Positions 33,428 to 41,577 of a DNA stretch of 64,000 nucleotides are shown piece after piece. Where the stretch lies: NCBI GenBank assembly GCA_900318115.1, contig ONJJ01000020.1, forward strand, positions 1-64,000. Reading direction: 5' to 3'. The notes beneath the pieces were generated by a model, which was not told the DNA's origin, did no database searches, and was given only the letters and a program-made list of their open reading frames with translations. The position numbers and the translations under genes were made by a program. Positions within the stretch are counted from its first letter, which is position 1, and each line of letters begins with the position of its first letter. The stretch is from an uncultured Prevotellaceae bacterium (GTDB taxonomy: Bacteria > Bacteroidota > Bacteroidia > Bacteroidales > Bacteroidaceae).

Positions 33428-35332
33428 TCACTTTTTACTTTCTTTAGGGATTGCCAGGCGGCACGCTCCCCTCAGGGCGACATCGTAGGTGGGCCATCCC
33501 CTCCTCCGTGCCTCCGTCTCCAAGGCGGCGCGTTGCCAGCTGGGCAGGCTGGCATCCAGCACCACCAACTTCGGAAAGAACACTTCCGCCACCTCCTCCA
33601 GGCTTCCTCCCCTGAATCCCCTCGTAATCCACAACACATCCACCGCCGAGGAAGCAGTTTTTCCCGCTGAAGAAGGGGCAGCATCCAGCGCCAAGGAAGC
33701 GGAAGCAGTTTTTCCCGCCGAGGAAGCAGTTTTTCCCGCTGAGGAAGCAGTTTTTCCCGCTGAGGAAGTGTGGGCAGCGGTTTTCCCGCTGCCTTCTTCT
33801 TTTCCCCCATCCAGCATCACCGCCGTCATCCCCATAGCGGCCACCGCCTTCCTCCCCCCGAGCACCACGGGCTCCGCCGTCAGGCGCCTCTTCCAGAAGC
33901 TGTTGGCGATATACACCATTCCCGAATCTGCCCGCTCCGGCTGGGGCATCAGCAGCCAGCTCTGCTCCGGCGAGGCGATGAGGTGCAGGGCCGGACAACG
34001 CCAGTTGTTGTACACCACCAACTGCGGCACCGCCTTCCGGCTCCAGAAATCCGGGATGACTGCCCCCGGCAACTGAGTCTCCACGTGCATCACCCACAGC
34101 TGAGCACCCACCAACCATCCTACGCCTTTTGCCATCCAGGCAGCACCTGCCGTCCACACCAGCCCCGTAACCATCACAGCCATAGCACCATAGACCAGCA
34201 CCGTCGTCAACGGCACCAGCACGATGCTGAACAGCGCGCCGTACAACGGATATTGGTGGAAATACAGCAGCACCAACGGCCACGTGAACAGCTGCGCACA
34301 CACCGACACCGCCAACAGCTTCAGAGGCCAAAGCAGACGGTAGCGGTCCAGACGAAACAGAACGAAGCGCCAGCGGGCATAGCACCACTTGACGAAAGGT
34401 TGATAACCAAACAAGATACCGGCCACCGCCAGACACGACAGCTGGGCACCGACATCAAAAAGGTACACCGGGCGCACCAGCAACATCAGCAGCACCGTGG
34501 CCAGCAGCACATTGGCACCCTGCCGCCGCCGATGCACACAGGACAGCAGCACCAGCAACGAGGTCATCAGCGACGCCCTCACCAACGACGGCGGCAAGCC
34601 AGCCACGAAAGCATAGCCCCAGATGAAGGCCACGACAAGCAGTGACAGCGGCCACCGCCAGCGAGAATAGGTCAGACGAGTGGTCAGCAACATGACAAAG
34701 ACACCCACGATGATGCCTAAATGCAATCCTGACAGGGCCAGCAGGTGGCTGGCGCCGGCCGCAGCATAGAGGTCCCGGGTGTCCCGGGACAAACGGGAGC
34801 GGTCGCCTAAGGAGATGGCGGCCACGACAGCAAGCTGCTGCTCCGTCAGTCCCGATGCGCGCAGACTCCTGAGCAGCCGTTCGCGCACTCGCAAGGCAGC
34901 GTTTCTGAGATAGGGCTCTCCCGCCTTGTCCTTCCACGCAACACGCTCCTCCCCCACCTGAGCCTCGGGCGCACTCACCCATCGCCACCGCCGATAGTCG
35001 AACTCATCGGGATTGCCGCGATTCACGGGCGGCCGCTCCATGCTACCCCATGCCGTCTGCACCCCGCCGGCATAGGCGGCATACCTGGCGAATCCCACGA
35101 TGGCAAAGAACAAGGCCACCAATGCCATGAACAGAGGCCTGCCGACAAAGATCGAACGATCCGCCTGCCAGCGATGCGCCAGCCATGCCGCCAGGGCTAT
35201 CAACGCAGCAGAGCCCCAGAGGCAGGCCCCCAACCAAGGAGGCACAGCCACTGAGGCTCTGTAGAACAAGGCATCGGCCGCAACGATTCCCGCCACAAGC
35301 GATGCTGAGAGCAAGATCACCGGGCGCTGCAT
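33428..35332 (-). CDS. comEC: ComEC/Rec2-family competence membrane protein
   Basis: ComEC forms the inner-membrane channel for single-stranded DNA uptake. The 634-residue protein has N-terminal helices, a short DUF4131-like region, and the competence domain with GDRSRLSRDTRDLYAAAGAS followed by HLLALSGLHLGIIVGV, LPPSLVRASLMTSLLVL, FDVGAQLSCLAVAGILF and PLYGALFSIVLVPLTTVLVY. No metallo-beta-lactamase domain follows, as in many Bacteroidota forms. The C-terminal tail contains a tandem seven-residue repeat (SSAGKTA units, about residues 515-562) encoded by 21-bp DNA repeats. It lies 34 bp downstream of rpe. Confidence 0.92.
   Translation of the reverse strand: MQRPVILLSASLVAGIVAADALFYRASVAVPPWLGACLWGSAALIALAAWLAHRWQADRSIFVGRPLFMALVALFFAIVGFARYAAYAGGVQTAWGSMERPPVNRGNPDEFDYRRWRWVSAPEAQVGEERVAWKDKAGEPYLRNAALRVRERLLRSLRASGLTEQQLAVVAAISLGDRSRLSRDTRDLYAAAGASHLLALSGLHLGIIVGVFVMLLTTRLTYSRWRWPLSLLVVAFIWGYAFVAGLPPSLVRASLMTSLLVLLSCVHRRRQGANVLLATVLLMLLVRPVYLFDVGAQLSCLAVAGILFGYQPFVKWCYARWRFVLFRLDRYRLLWPLKLLAVSVCAQLFTWPLVLLYFHQYPLYGALFSIVLVPLTTVLVYGAMAVMVTGLVWTAGAAWMAKGVGWLVGAQLWVMHVETQLPGAVIPDFWSRKAVPQLVVYNNWRCPALHLIASPEQSWLLMPQPERADSGMVYIANSFWKRRLTAEPVVLGGRKAVAAMGMTAVMLDGGKEEGSGKTAAHTSSAGKTASSAGKTASSAGKTASASLALDAAPSSAGKTASSAVDVLWITRGFRGGSLEEVAEVFFPKLVVLDASLPSWQRAALETEARRRGWPTYDVALRGACRLAIPKESKK
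33648..33790 (-). repeat. 21-bp tandem repeat inside comEC
   Basis: Units of the form GAGGAAGCAGTTTTTCCCGCT (plus strand) occur at 33648, 33699, 33720 and 33741, with a degenerate copy to 33790. The unit is 21 bp, so copy-number change keeps the frame. It encodes SSAGKTA repeats. Confidence 0.8.
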
Positions 35333-35366
35333 GAGCTATGAGTGAGGTGAATGATGTACTATCCTG

Positions 35367-36026
35367 CTAAGCATTATCGATGATACATTTCAACTCATGC
35401 ACCTCGGCCACAGGATCTTCCTTGCCGAAGAGGGCGCTGCCGGCGACATAGACATCCACGCCGGCCTGGGCCAGCAACGGTGCCGTCCGGCGGTTGACGC
35501 CGCCATCGACTTCGATGAGGGCATGAGCGCCCGTGCGATTGATCATCTCGCGCAGGCGTCGCACCTTGTCGAGGCTGTGTTCGATGAACTTCTGGGCGCC
35601 GAAGCCCGGGTTGACGGTCATCAGCATCACCACATCCAGGTCGCCGATGATGTCCTCGAGGGTGGAGATGGGCGTGGCCGGATTCAGCGTCACGGCGGCT
35701 TTCATGCCCGCCTCGTGGATCTGCTGCACGGTGCGATGCAGGTGTACGCAGGCCTCCTGATGCACGTTCATGACGGCTGCCCCGAGGTCACGCACCTGGC
35801 TGATGAATTTCTCCGGTTGCACAATCATCAGGTGCACATCCAGCGGCTTGTCCGTCAGGCGTGCCACATGCTCCAGCACGGGAAAGCCGAAGGAGATGTT
35901 CGGCACGAACACGCCGTCCATCACATCCAGGTGCAGCCAGTCGGCCTCAGAGCGGTTGAACCACTCCATTTCGGCACGCAGGTTACTGAAATCTGCGGCC
36001 AGAAGAGAAGGTGCAATCAGATTCAT
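35367..36026 (-). CDS. rpe: ribulose-phosphate 3-epimerase
   Basis: Rpe interconverts ribulose-5-phosphate and xylulose-5-phosphate in the pentose phosphate pathway. The 219-residue TIM barrel shows IAPSLLAADFSNL, the metal site HLDVMDGVFVPNISFG, VHLMIVQPEKFI, the second metal Asp region VMLMTVNPGFGAQKFI and IEVDGGVNRRT, and the phosphate site VYVAGSALFG. Length is normal. Its ATG overlaps the stop of a 47-residue frame upstream. In many Bacteroidales, to my memory, it lies directly after fmt, but here fmt is 24 kb away. Confidence 0.97.
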   Translation of the reverse strand: MNLIAPSLLAADFSNLRAEMEWFNRSEADWLHLDVMDGVFVPNISFGFPVLEHVARLTDKPLDVHLMIVQPEKFISQVRDLGAAVMNVHQEACVHLHRTVQQIHEAGMKAAVTLNPATPISTLEDIIGDLDVVMLMTVNPGFGAQKFIEHSLDKVRRLREMINRTGAHALIEVDGGVNRRTAPLLAQAGVDVYVAGSALFGKEDPVAEVHELKCIIDNA

Positions 36027-36166
36027 GACGGACGGTACGCGCGGGCGCGGGCGCGAATCTTATTAAGGATAGAAGTTCGGGGTGAAGCAGTCCAACCAAG
36101 GGCTGCGAGCTGATCTTCATAAGTCATAGGCGTCAGCTGGACCTCGATGAGTAGCGGTTGCTCCAT
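36023..36166 (-). CDS. 47-residue frame coupled to rpe
   Basis: This short frame (MEQPLLIEVQLTPMTYEDQL, then ALGWTASPRTSILNKIRARA and a short end) finishes with its TGA inside the rpe start (ATGA). The start region is ordinary, but the C-terminus is encoded by an AT-to-CGCGCG element (RARARA). It could be a genuine leader peptide, a remnant of a gene cut off when the fmt-rpe order was broken, or chance. I recognise no family. Confidence 0.35.
   Translation of the reverse strand: MEQPLLIEVQLTPMTYEDQLAALGWTASPRTSILNKIRARARAYRPS
36034..36067 (-). repeat. AT-to-CGCGCG element, copy before rpe
   Basis: On the minus strand CCTTAATAAGATTCGCGCCC leads into GCGCCCGCGCGTACC. The GGTACGCGCG core is on the plus strand here, so orientation of core and AT-rich part differs from other copies. 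Confidence 0.45.
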
Positions 36167-36231
36167 AGGCAGTTATTTTTAGCTGTTCAACTATATAACG
36201 CGCACACTCGCCTGTTTATTGTGCAACGGGC

Positions 36232-36259
36232 AAAAAAAAGGGACGCAATGTTGCGTCCC
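36232..36259 (-). terminator. strong terminator of the minus-strand protease operon
   Basis: GGGACGCAA (36240-36248) pairs with TTGCGTCCC (36251-36259). On the minus strand TTTTTTTT follows (36232-36239). It lies 22 bp after the protease stop. Confidence 0.92.
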
Positions 36260-36281
36260 TCTATAATTTGTCACAGATGCT

Positions 36282-36434
36282 TCAGCGCACGACCTTTCGG
36301 CTCTGTCCTCCCTGCTTGATGACAAGGATGCCGCGGGCGGGCACGTCCCAGAGGTTGAACTGCTGGGCGGGAGCGGAATAGACGAGGCGGCCGGTGGTGT
36401 CATAGACACGTGTGAGGCCGTCCGTGGCGGAAGC
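36282..36434 (-). repeat. 153-bp shared 3' end, copy 1
   Basis: By eye about 143 of 153 bases equal 54119-54271 (inverted orientation), far more than the rest of the two protease genes. It encodes ATDGLTRVYD through the C-terminus. Confidence 0.85.
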
Positions 36435-38003
36435 AGAGGCGCGGGGCGCAGCCACTCCGTCGTAGAGGGGCTTCATCTGCTCGGAGATGGTGCAGGTGGC
36501 AGGATCACCGGTGTACTTGATCTCGTAGGCCAGTTCACCGCCCGTAGCGATAATGCTATGCCACTGGCCTTCGCGCTTGTCGCGGGTGCCGAAGCTGATG
36601 CGGTAGGTGTGGCCGGGAATCATGTCCTTCTCCACATAGTAGTAATAGACCATGGAGGGTTCACGCAGGGTGAAGCCGGCACCGGGTTCCCAGATATCCT
36701 TGTCGGTATCACGAATCTGCCAGTTCTGGCCCGTGGTGAGGTCGGTGCCGAAGAGGCCGAACTCGCCGTCCATGGTGCAGGGACTCATGTTATCCAGACC
36801 GGCGTTCACCGAGATGTTCAGGGTCACGTGCTCCTCACCTTCGTCGTCCGTTTCATTGGTGAAGCTGAAGGTATAGGGTTCGCCGTCGTAGGAATAGATA
36901 CGCGGTTCGGGTATGTCCGTCGGCAGCGCCTTCGCGCGAATGCCATAGACCATGTTCTGCTGCACGGAGAACTGCTGGTCGTCGGGGTTCATCAGGGCGA
37001 TGTCGTAGAAGCCGTTGCCGCTGGCACCCCATCCCCAGTTCACATAGACCAGTCCGTCGGCATCCAGGCCGCAGAACACGAAAGCGTGACCGCCCTGTTT
37101 CTCGTCGGCACCGCCGTAGATGACGGGGCTGAGGCGATGGATCTCGTCGTAGATAATCTGGTTCCAGTCGTCCTGAGTGCCGTCGAAGCAGTCGCGCTCG
37201 GCATACTTCATGCTCTCCTCGGGATAGCTGAAATAGCTGGTCATGGCAATGCCAGCCATATAGAGGTAAGTGCCGCTGCCGCTCTTGGCATAGCGCATGA
37301 GGGTGGCATAGCCGCAGTCGCGCAGCAGGGTGGCCACGCTGTTCTTCTGTCCCTGGGAAGCCCTGCCGTAGAGGTCGAGGTAGGGATAGAAATAGATGCT
37401 GTTGACATCCACCGAGTCCACGGTGTAGCGGGTGGTGTTGTCCGTCTCGGTGTAGTAGCAGTAGCCGCGGAACCGGGCACTGCTGGGATAGCGGCAATAG
37501 TTGATGCTCTGTGCCATGGCCACGGCCACGCAGCCGGCCGGATAGTTGTTGGGAGTCTTGAGATTGAAGGGGTCGGACTGAGTCCAGAGGGTGGTGATGA
37601 ACGGTTCCACAGGTTGCTGGGGAGCACGTCTGGCGGTACGCAGGGGCTTGCCCGTGCGCTCGGCGTTCAGGATGTTCTGCTCGGCCATGCTGAGATACCA
37701 GCGCATATCGGCGGGCATATCCTGCTCGGAGAAGGCCGTCTGGGAATAGCCGATGACCTCCGGAGCGAGGTCGCTCTTGGAGACGATGACGAATGCCTCG
37801 GAGCCCTCCTGCTCGAAGACGGCATACGCCTTGTTTTCGAGGGCGCAACGGACCTGGGCGCTGGCGGACGCGCCCTGTCCCTTGACGAGGGCGGCGGCGG
37901 GCAGATAGCGTTGGGCGATGGAGCGCATTTCACCACGACTGCGCTCGCCGGCAGAGGCTGCCAGGGATAGCGCCAGGGTGGCAAGAAAGAGTGCTTTTCT
38001 CAT
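36282..38003 (-). CDS. C10-family (streptopain-like) cysteine protease with T9SS-like tail
   Basis: This 573-residue secreted protease belongs to family C10 (SpeB, interpain). Signal peptide 1-18 and a propeptide of about 110 residues (DUF/Spi-like) precede the catalytic domain. Nucleophile Cys158 is in NNYPAGCVAVAMAQ and the catalytic His306 in KQGGHAFVFCG, with NWGWG (about 322-326) completing the site. Beta domains follow from about 350. The last 46 residues (LTRVYDTTGRLVYSAPAQQF to KVVR) look like a type A sorting domain of the type IX secretion system and are almost identical to those of the second protease. It is the last gene of the minus-strand susCD operon. Confidence 0.92.
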   Translation of the reverse strand: MRKALFLATLALSLAASAGERSRGEMRSIAQRYLPAAALVKGQGASASAQVRCALENKAYAVFEQEGSEAFVIVSKSDLAPEVIGYSQTAFSEQDMPADMRWYLSMAEQNILNAERTGKPLRTARRAPQQPVEPFITTLWTQSDPFNLKTPNNYPAGCVAVAMAQSINYCRYPSSARFRGYCYYTETDNTTRYTVDSVDVNSIYFYPYLDLYGRASQGQKNSVATLLRDCGYATLMRYAKSGSGTYLYMAGIAMTSYFSYPEESMKYAERDCFDGTQDDWNQIIYDEIHRLSPVIYGGADEKQGGHAFVFCGLDADGLVYVNWGWGASGNGFYDIALMNPDDQQFSVQQNMVYGIRAKALPTDIPEPRIYSYDGEPYTFSFTNETDDEGEEHVTLNISVNAGLDNMSPCTMDGEFGLFGTDLTTGQNWQIRDTDKDIWEPGAGFTLREPSMVYYYYVEKDMIPGHTYRISFGTRDKREGQWHSIIATGGELAYEIKYTGDPATCTISEQMKPLYDGVAAPRASASATDGLTRVYDTTGRLVYSAPAQQFNLWDVPARGILVIKQGGQSRKVVR

Positions 38004-38040
38004 GAGAGGGAATTTGTAGGTTGATTACTTTTAGGGATGA

Positions 38041-38071
38041 ATTGTGCCGAGCCACGAAGGCCCGGCACAAT
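38041..38071 (-). promoter_or_regulatory. hairpin between lipoprotein and protease genes
   Basis: ATTGTGCCG (38041-38049) and CGGCACAAT (38063-38071) form a 9-bp stem with a further GCC/GGC inside. There is no U-tract. A hairpin in the same place occurs in the sister operon, suggesting partial termination or a processing/stability site. Confidence 0.5.
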
Positions 38072-38104
38072 GTCTATCAATCTTTCGCTAAAGAAGCTGC
38101 AGGT

Positions 38105-39868
38105 TTACAGGGTCGTGCGGCCAGTGAACTTCTTGTGTTCGGCAAGCACACGCATCTTGTTCAGGAAGAAAGGCTTGGCCATGCCCTTCTTAGCAACCTT
38201 CACGGCCTTCTTCACCTCGGCATTGCCCGTGAGGGTGAAGGTGTCATGACCGACGCCGTATTCATCCGTTTCGTTGTAGAACACGGTGTAGAACGTGAAG
38301 ACGCCATCCTTGTAATTGCTGACATAATTGGCCCACTTCTCATCATTGCCCGTGTAGGTCTGGATGTCTGTGACATACAGCTCGCCATGTGCACCTGAGA
38401 TGCCCGTAGGCTGGCCGGCAGGAATCGTGATGCTGTTGTCCTCGTTCAGGATGAACTCCAGGGTGCATTGGTTGCCCCAGGGAGCAATCTGGTAGTGGGC
38501 ATGATTGTCAGCATCGCGATACAGCGTGAGGCCTTCGTCGATTTCGAATTTATTTTCCTTGGGATTACTGAGCAAATCGTAGTAGTAGTTACCGACATAG
38601 AGAGCCTCCCATTGGGTTTCGGGCTCCTCGCCTGTCTCGATGACGGCATCCACCTTCGAAGCGAGTTCGCCGACAGGATTGCCTTCCTCGTCGAAGCCCA
38701 CGATGAGCACGTAGTAGGTACCGGTCTCGTCGAACGGCAGGCGGAAGGTCTCGCCATCGGTGACATCCACAGCTTCGTCGTACTCACCGGCCAAGATAGC
38801 GGCATACACCTCTTCGAGGGTCTCGGCGGTCACGAGGGCGGCCTTGGCGGAGACGATGTCACCACCTAATGAGGGAACACCCTCGACGTAGTACTGACCA
38901 GTAGTGTCGATGAAGCGACCCAGATACTCATACCCTACGGTGTAGTCAGCGATTCTGCTGCCAGGCAGGGCGATAGCTGTCAGACCGCGGTTGTTGGAGT
39001 AATACGAATCATATGCGCCATCGAATCCTGCAAGGAAACTCTTGGGCTCCGGGAAAGAAATCACGCCGTCCTTCAGCTGGCCGAACAATTCAGGCTTATT
39101 GGCCTTAATGACATCAAGGGTGTTGTTGTTGTCGAGGTAGAGCTGAACAAAGCTGCCAATGCTCATAGGACCGTCGCCCCAGTTGATACCGGTCTCGAAG
39201 GCCGGTACCCAGACGTAGTCGGGGTCGGAGGCATCAATGACCATGTAGTAGTCCTTGGTGGTATCCCAGTCGCCGGGATCGTTGTAGGGATAGGCGGAGC
39301 CATAGGGGTTCACCAGACGGTAAATACCATCCTCGACGATGTTCTTTTCGATTTCAACTTCGTAGGTGATGGGGTCTGCTCCATAAGTACCGGCAACGAG
39401 GTCGTCGCGGAAAGTGGCCATACCCATACTCACCCAAGCTGTAGCACCGGCGGAGAAGGTAAAGGCACTATTACCATAAGGAGTGGTAACATTTTCGTCA
39501 CCGATCTGCACGGTGATGTCGGTATAATCACCATAGACGATGGCATTGGGATCGTAGGAAATCACCAGATTGGTGGTCTTCTGACCATCGGCGAAGGTCA
39601 CGCTCTTGGGAGCGGTGAAGATGCTGCCGTCGGGCAGAGTGACGGTGACGGGCACGGTCAGTGCTCCTACGCTGTCAACACGCGTGACGGGAATCGAGAA
39701 GGAGTTTGTGCTCTTGGAGAGTTCTATCGTCTCCGGAAGCTCGCTGCTGAAGAACACCTGGGGACCTTCAACGGGGATGATAGGTCTCTGGTCGTCCTCA
39801 TCCTTACAAGCGGTGAAGGCGCAGCCAACAGCAAGAAGCATCAAGCTATATTTTAAAATCTTGTTCAT
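38105..39868 (-). CDS. surface lipoprotein in the SusE/F position, operon 1
   Basis: This 587-residue lipoprotein has the lipobox FTAC (Cys21) followed by KDEDD, matching the K-(D/E)2 surface-export signal. The first 120 residues form a Calx-beta/Ig-like sandwich (VFFSSELPETIELSKSTNSF...VPVTVTLPDG). The rest is beta-rich, with repeated YXXDP-type segments and no catalytic motif that I can see. In the SusE/F position it is likely a ligand-binding surface protein working with SusCD. The N-terminal 25 residues and overall plan match the sister protein at 50456-52393; the middle regions differ. It is 44 bp after susD. Confidence 0.82.
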   Translation of the reverse strand: MNKILKYSLMLLAVGCAFTACKDEDDQRPIIPVEGPQVFFSSELPETIELSKSTNSFSIPVTRVDSVGALTVPVTVTLPDGSIFTAPKSVTFADGQKTTNLVISYDPNAIVYGDYTDITVQIGDENVTTPYGNSAFTFSAGATAWVSMGMATFRDDLVAGTYGADPITYEVEIEKNIVEDGIYRLVNPYGSAYPYNDPGDWDTTKDYYMVIDASDPDYVWVPAFETGINWGDGPMSIGSFVQLYLDNNNTLDVIKANKPELFGQLKDGVISFPEPKSFLAGFDGAYDSYYSNNRGLTAIALPGSRIADYTVGYEYLGRFIDTTGQYYVEGVPSLGGDIVSAKAALVTAETLEEVYAAILAGEYDEAVDVTDGETFRLPFDETGTYYVLIVGFDEEGNPVGELASKVDAVIETGEEPETQWEALYVGNYYYDLLSNPKENKFEIDEGLTLYRDADNHAHYQIAPWGNQCTLEFILNEDNSITIPAGQPTGISGAHGELYVTDIQTYTGNDEKWANYVSNYKDGVFTFYTVFYNETDEYGVGHDTFTLTGNAEVKKAVKVAKKGMAKPFFLNKMRVLAEHKKFTGRTTL

Positions 39869-39912
39869 GGAGATTTTTATTTGAGGGTTTATAACTGAAG
39901 TTTAGCGCTCTC

Positions 39913-41538
39913 TTACTCCTCTGTCCAAACAGGATATTTGTCGGAGGGATCGGGGTTGTTTAGGTTGAGAAGGGCATCGTTGTTCATCACCTCGTTGCGG
40001 CTGATGACCAGGTTCGTCCAAGCGGGACGGCCGTTGGTATTCAGGCGGAACTGGCTATAGAACGGGGTGTCCTTGTAGCCACGGGTGACGGAGAGGTTCA
40101 GACGCTTCACATCGAAGAAGCGCTGGCCTTCGCCCCAGAGCTCGACTTGCTTCTGGAACACGATTTCGTTGACAACAGCCTCCTTCGTAGAAGCCTTGCT
40201 GGCGTAGTTGGGATCACGATAGGTGCTCATGAAGTTCTTGACCAGCGTCAGGCCGGCAGCGGGATCGCTCTGAGCAGTAGCCTCGGCCTCGATGAAGTAC
40301 ATTTCCTCAACACGCATCACAGGATAAGCAGAAGCTGCACCCGTAGCGTAGGCGGAGATGTTACCCTGAGCGGGACGGAACTTGATGGAAGCGTAGGGCA
40401 CGAGACCGGCTGCATCGGTAGGATTCATATAAGGAATCTGTGCGCGCAGGGGAGAGCCCTCGGGAGCCTGGAACCAGAGCTTACGCCAGTCAGTGTTGCT
40501 GATGCGCTCGTAGAACTTGGCATCGCAGATGAGGAACATCTTGGTAGCAGCACCCGTGTAGCCGAAGTCCGTCTGGTTGCTGGCCCAGCTGGTCCAGTTG
40601 ACAATACCGGTGGTGACGGTGCGGTCCTCGCTGGTCTGCTGACCAGCCCACATGAAGTCGGCAGCGGTGTTCATACCATTGGTGGTGCTGAGACCTTCTT
40701 CCTTGGAGATGGGGCCGACCTTGGAGTTGTCGATGGCCTTGCGGGCAAAGGTCTTAGCGTTGGAATAGTCCTCATTCCACATATAGAGGCGAGCCTTCAG
40801 ACCATAGACGCAAGCGAGGTCGGGAAGCACGTTGCCCTTGGTGTCAGTGAGGTTGACGATATACTTCTCAGCGTTGTCGAGGTCGGAGAGGATAAACTCG
40901 GACATCTTCTCGTGAGGAGCGCGGGGATTCTTGCGGGCTTCACTTGCAGGAGTGGCCTCTGTAACGATAGGCACGGTCAGACCGGTGACGGTCATGCCTT
41001 CGGAGTTCTTGCCATCGGGGAAGATATCGTTGGGAAGGAACTCATACATACGAGCCAAGTCGAGGTAGATGAGTGCGCGGAAAGCGTATGCAGCACCGAG
41101 TGCACCCAGCTGATCCTCTGAAGCGTTCTCGGGATCCACGGTGCCAATCATCTGGTTGACGGCAAGCAGGAAACCATAGTAATAGCTCCAGACATAACCG
41201 GCGAAGACGTAGTCAGAGCCCTGATACTGGTTTATTCCCCAACGGGCGAAGTGACTGGCATAGGTCGAGACATTGAAACCTGCGTCGCCACCGAGCATAT
41301 TGCGAATCATCATCTGTGCGGAATAGCCGAAGGAGTAGTGCCAACCCGTGTCAGAGTACTGATTCAAATAGGCAGGCATGGCCATCTTCAAGGCTTCGCT
41401 CGAAGCGGGCGATTCCTTGACTTGTTCTTCTGTAACCACGGAAGACTGAGGCTCCAATTCTTCGATGCACCCGGAGAGTGCGGGGACGAAAAGAGCGACG
41501 ACTCCGAAGGTTAGTATTTTGTTATAGATGCTTTTCAT
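39913..41538 (-). CDS. SusD/RagB-family nutrient-binding lipoprotein, operon 1
   Basis: This 541-residue lipoprotein lies on the cell surface as the lid of the SusC barrel. The lipobox is LSGC with Cys at about residue 24. The N-terminal IEELEPQSSVVTEEQVKES and tetratricopeptide-like helices (LGALGAAYAFRALIYLDLAR, ALKARLYMWNEDYSNAKTFA-like) are typical. The C-terminal RVEEMYFIEAEATAQSD and VNEIVFQKQVELWGEGQRFF are SusD family signatures. ATG 41538 (MKSIYNK) is preferred over 41550. It lies 27 bp after susC. Substrate is probably peptide, inferred from the protease in the operon. Confidence 0.95.
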   Translation of the reverse strand: MKSIYNKILTFGVVALFVPALSGCIEELEPQSSVVTEEQVKESPASSEALKMAMPAYLNQYSDTGWHYSFGYSAQMMIRNMLGGDAGFNVSTYASHFARWGINQYQGSDYVFAGYVWSYYYGFLLAVNQMIGTVDPENASEDQLGALGAAYAFRALIYLDLARMYEFLPNDIFPDGKNSEGMTVTGLTVPIVTEATPASEARKNPRAPHEKMSEFILSDLDNAEKYIVNLTDTKGNVLPDLACVYGLKARLYMWNEDYSNAKTFARKAIDNSKVGPISKEEGLSTTNGMNTAADFMWAGQQTSEDRTVTTGIVNWTSWASNQTDFGYTGAATKMFLICDAKFYERISNTDWRKLWFQAPEGSPLRAQIPYMNPTDAAGLVPYASIKFRPAQGNISAYATGAASAYPVMRVEEMYFIEAEATAQSDPAAGLTLVKNFMSTYRDPNYASKASTKEAVVNEIVFQKQVELWGEGQRFFDVKRLNLSVTRGYKDTPFYSQFRLNTNGRPAWTNLVISRNEVMNNDALLNLNNPDPSDKYPVWTEE

Positions 41539-41577
41539 ATGAATCTTCATTTAAAATTGATTATGTGACTTCAGGAT

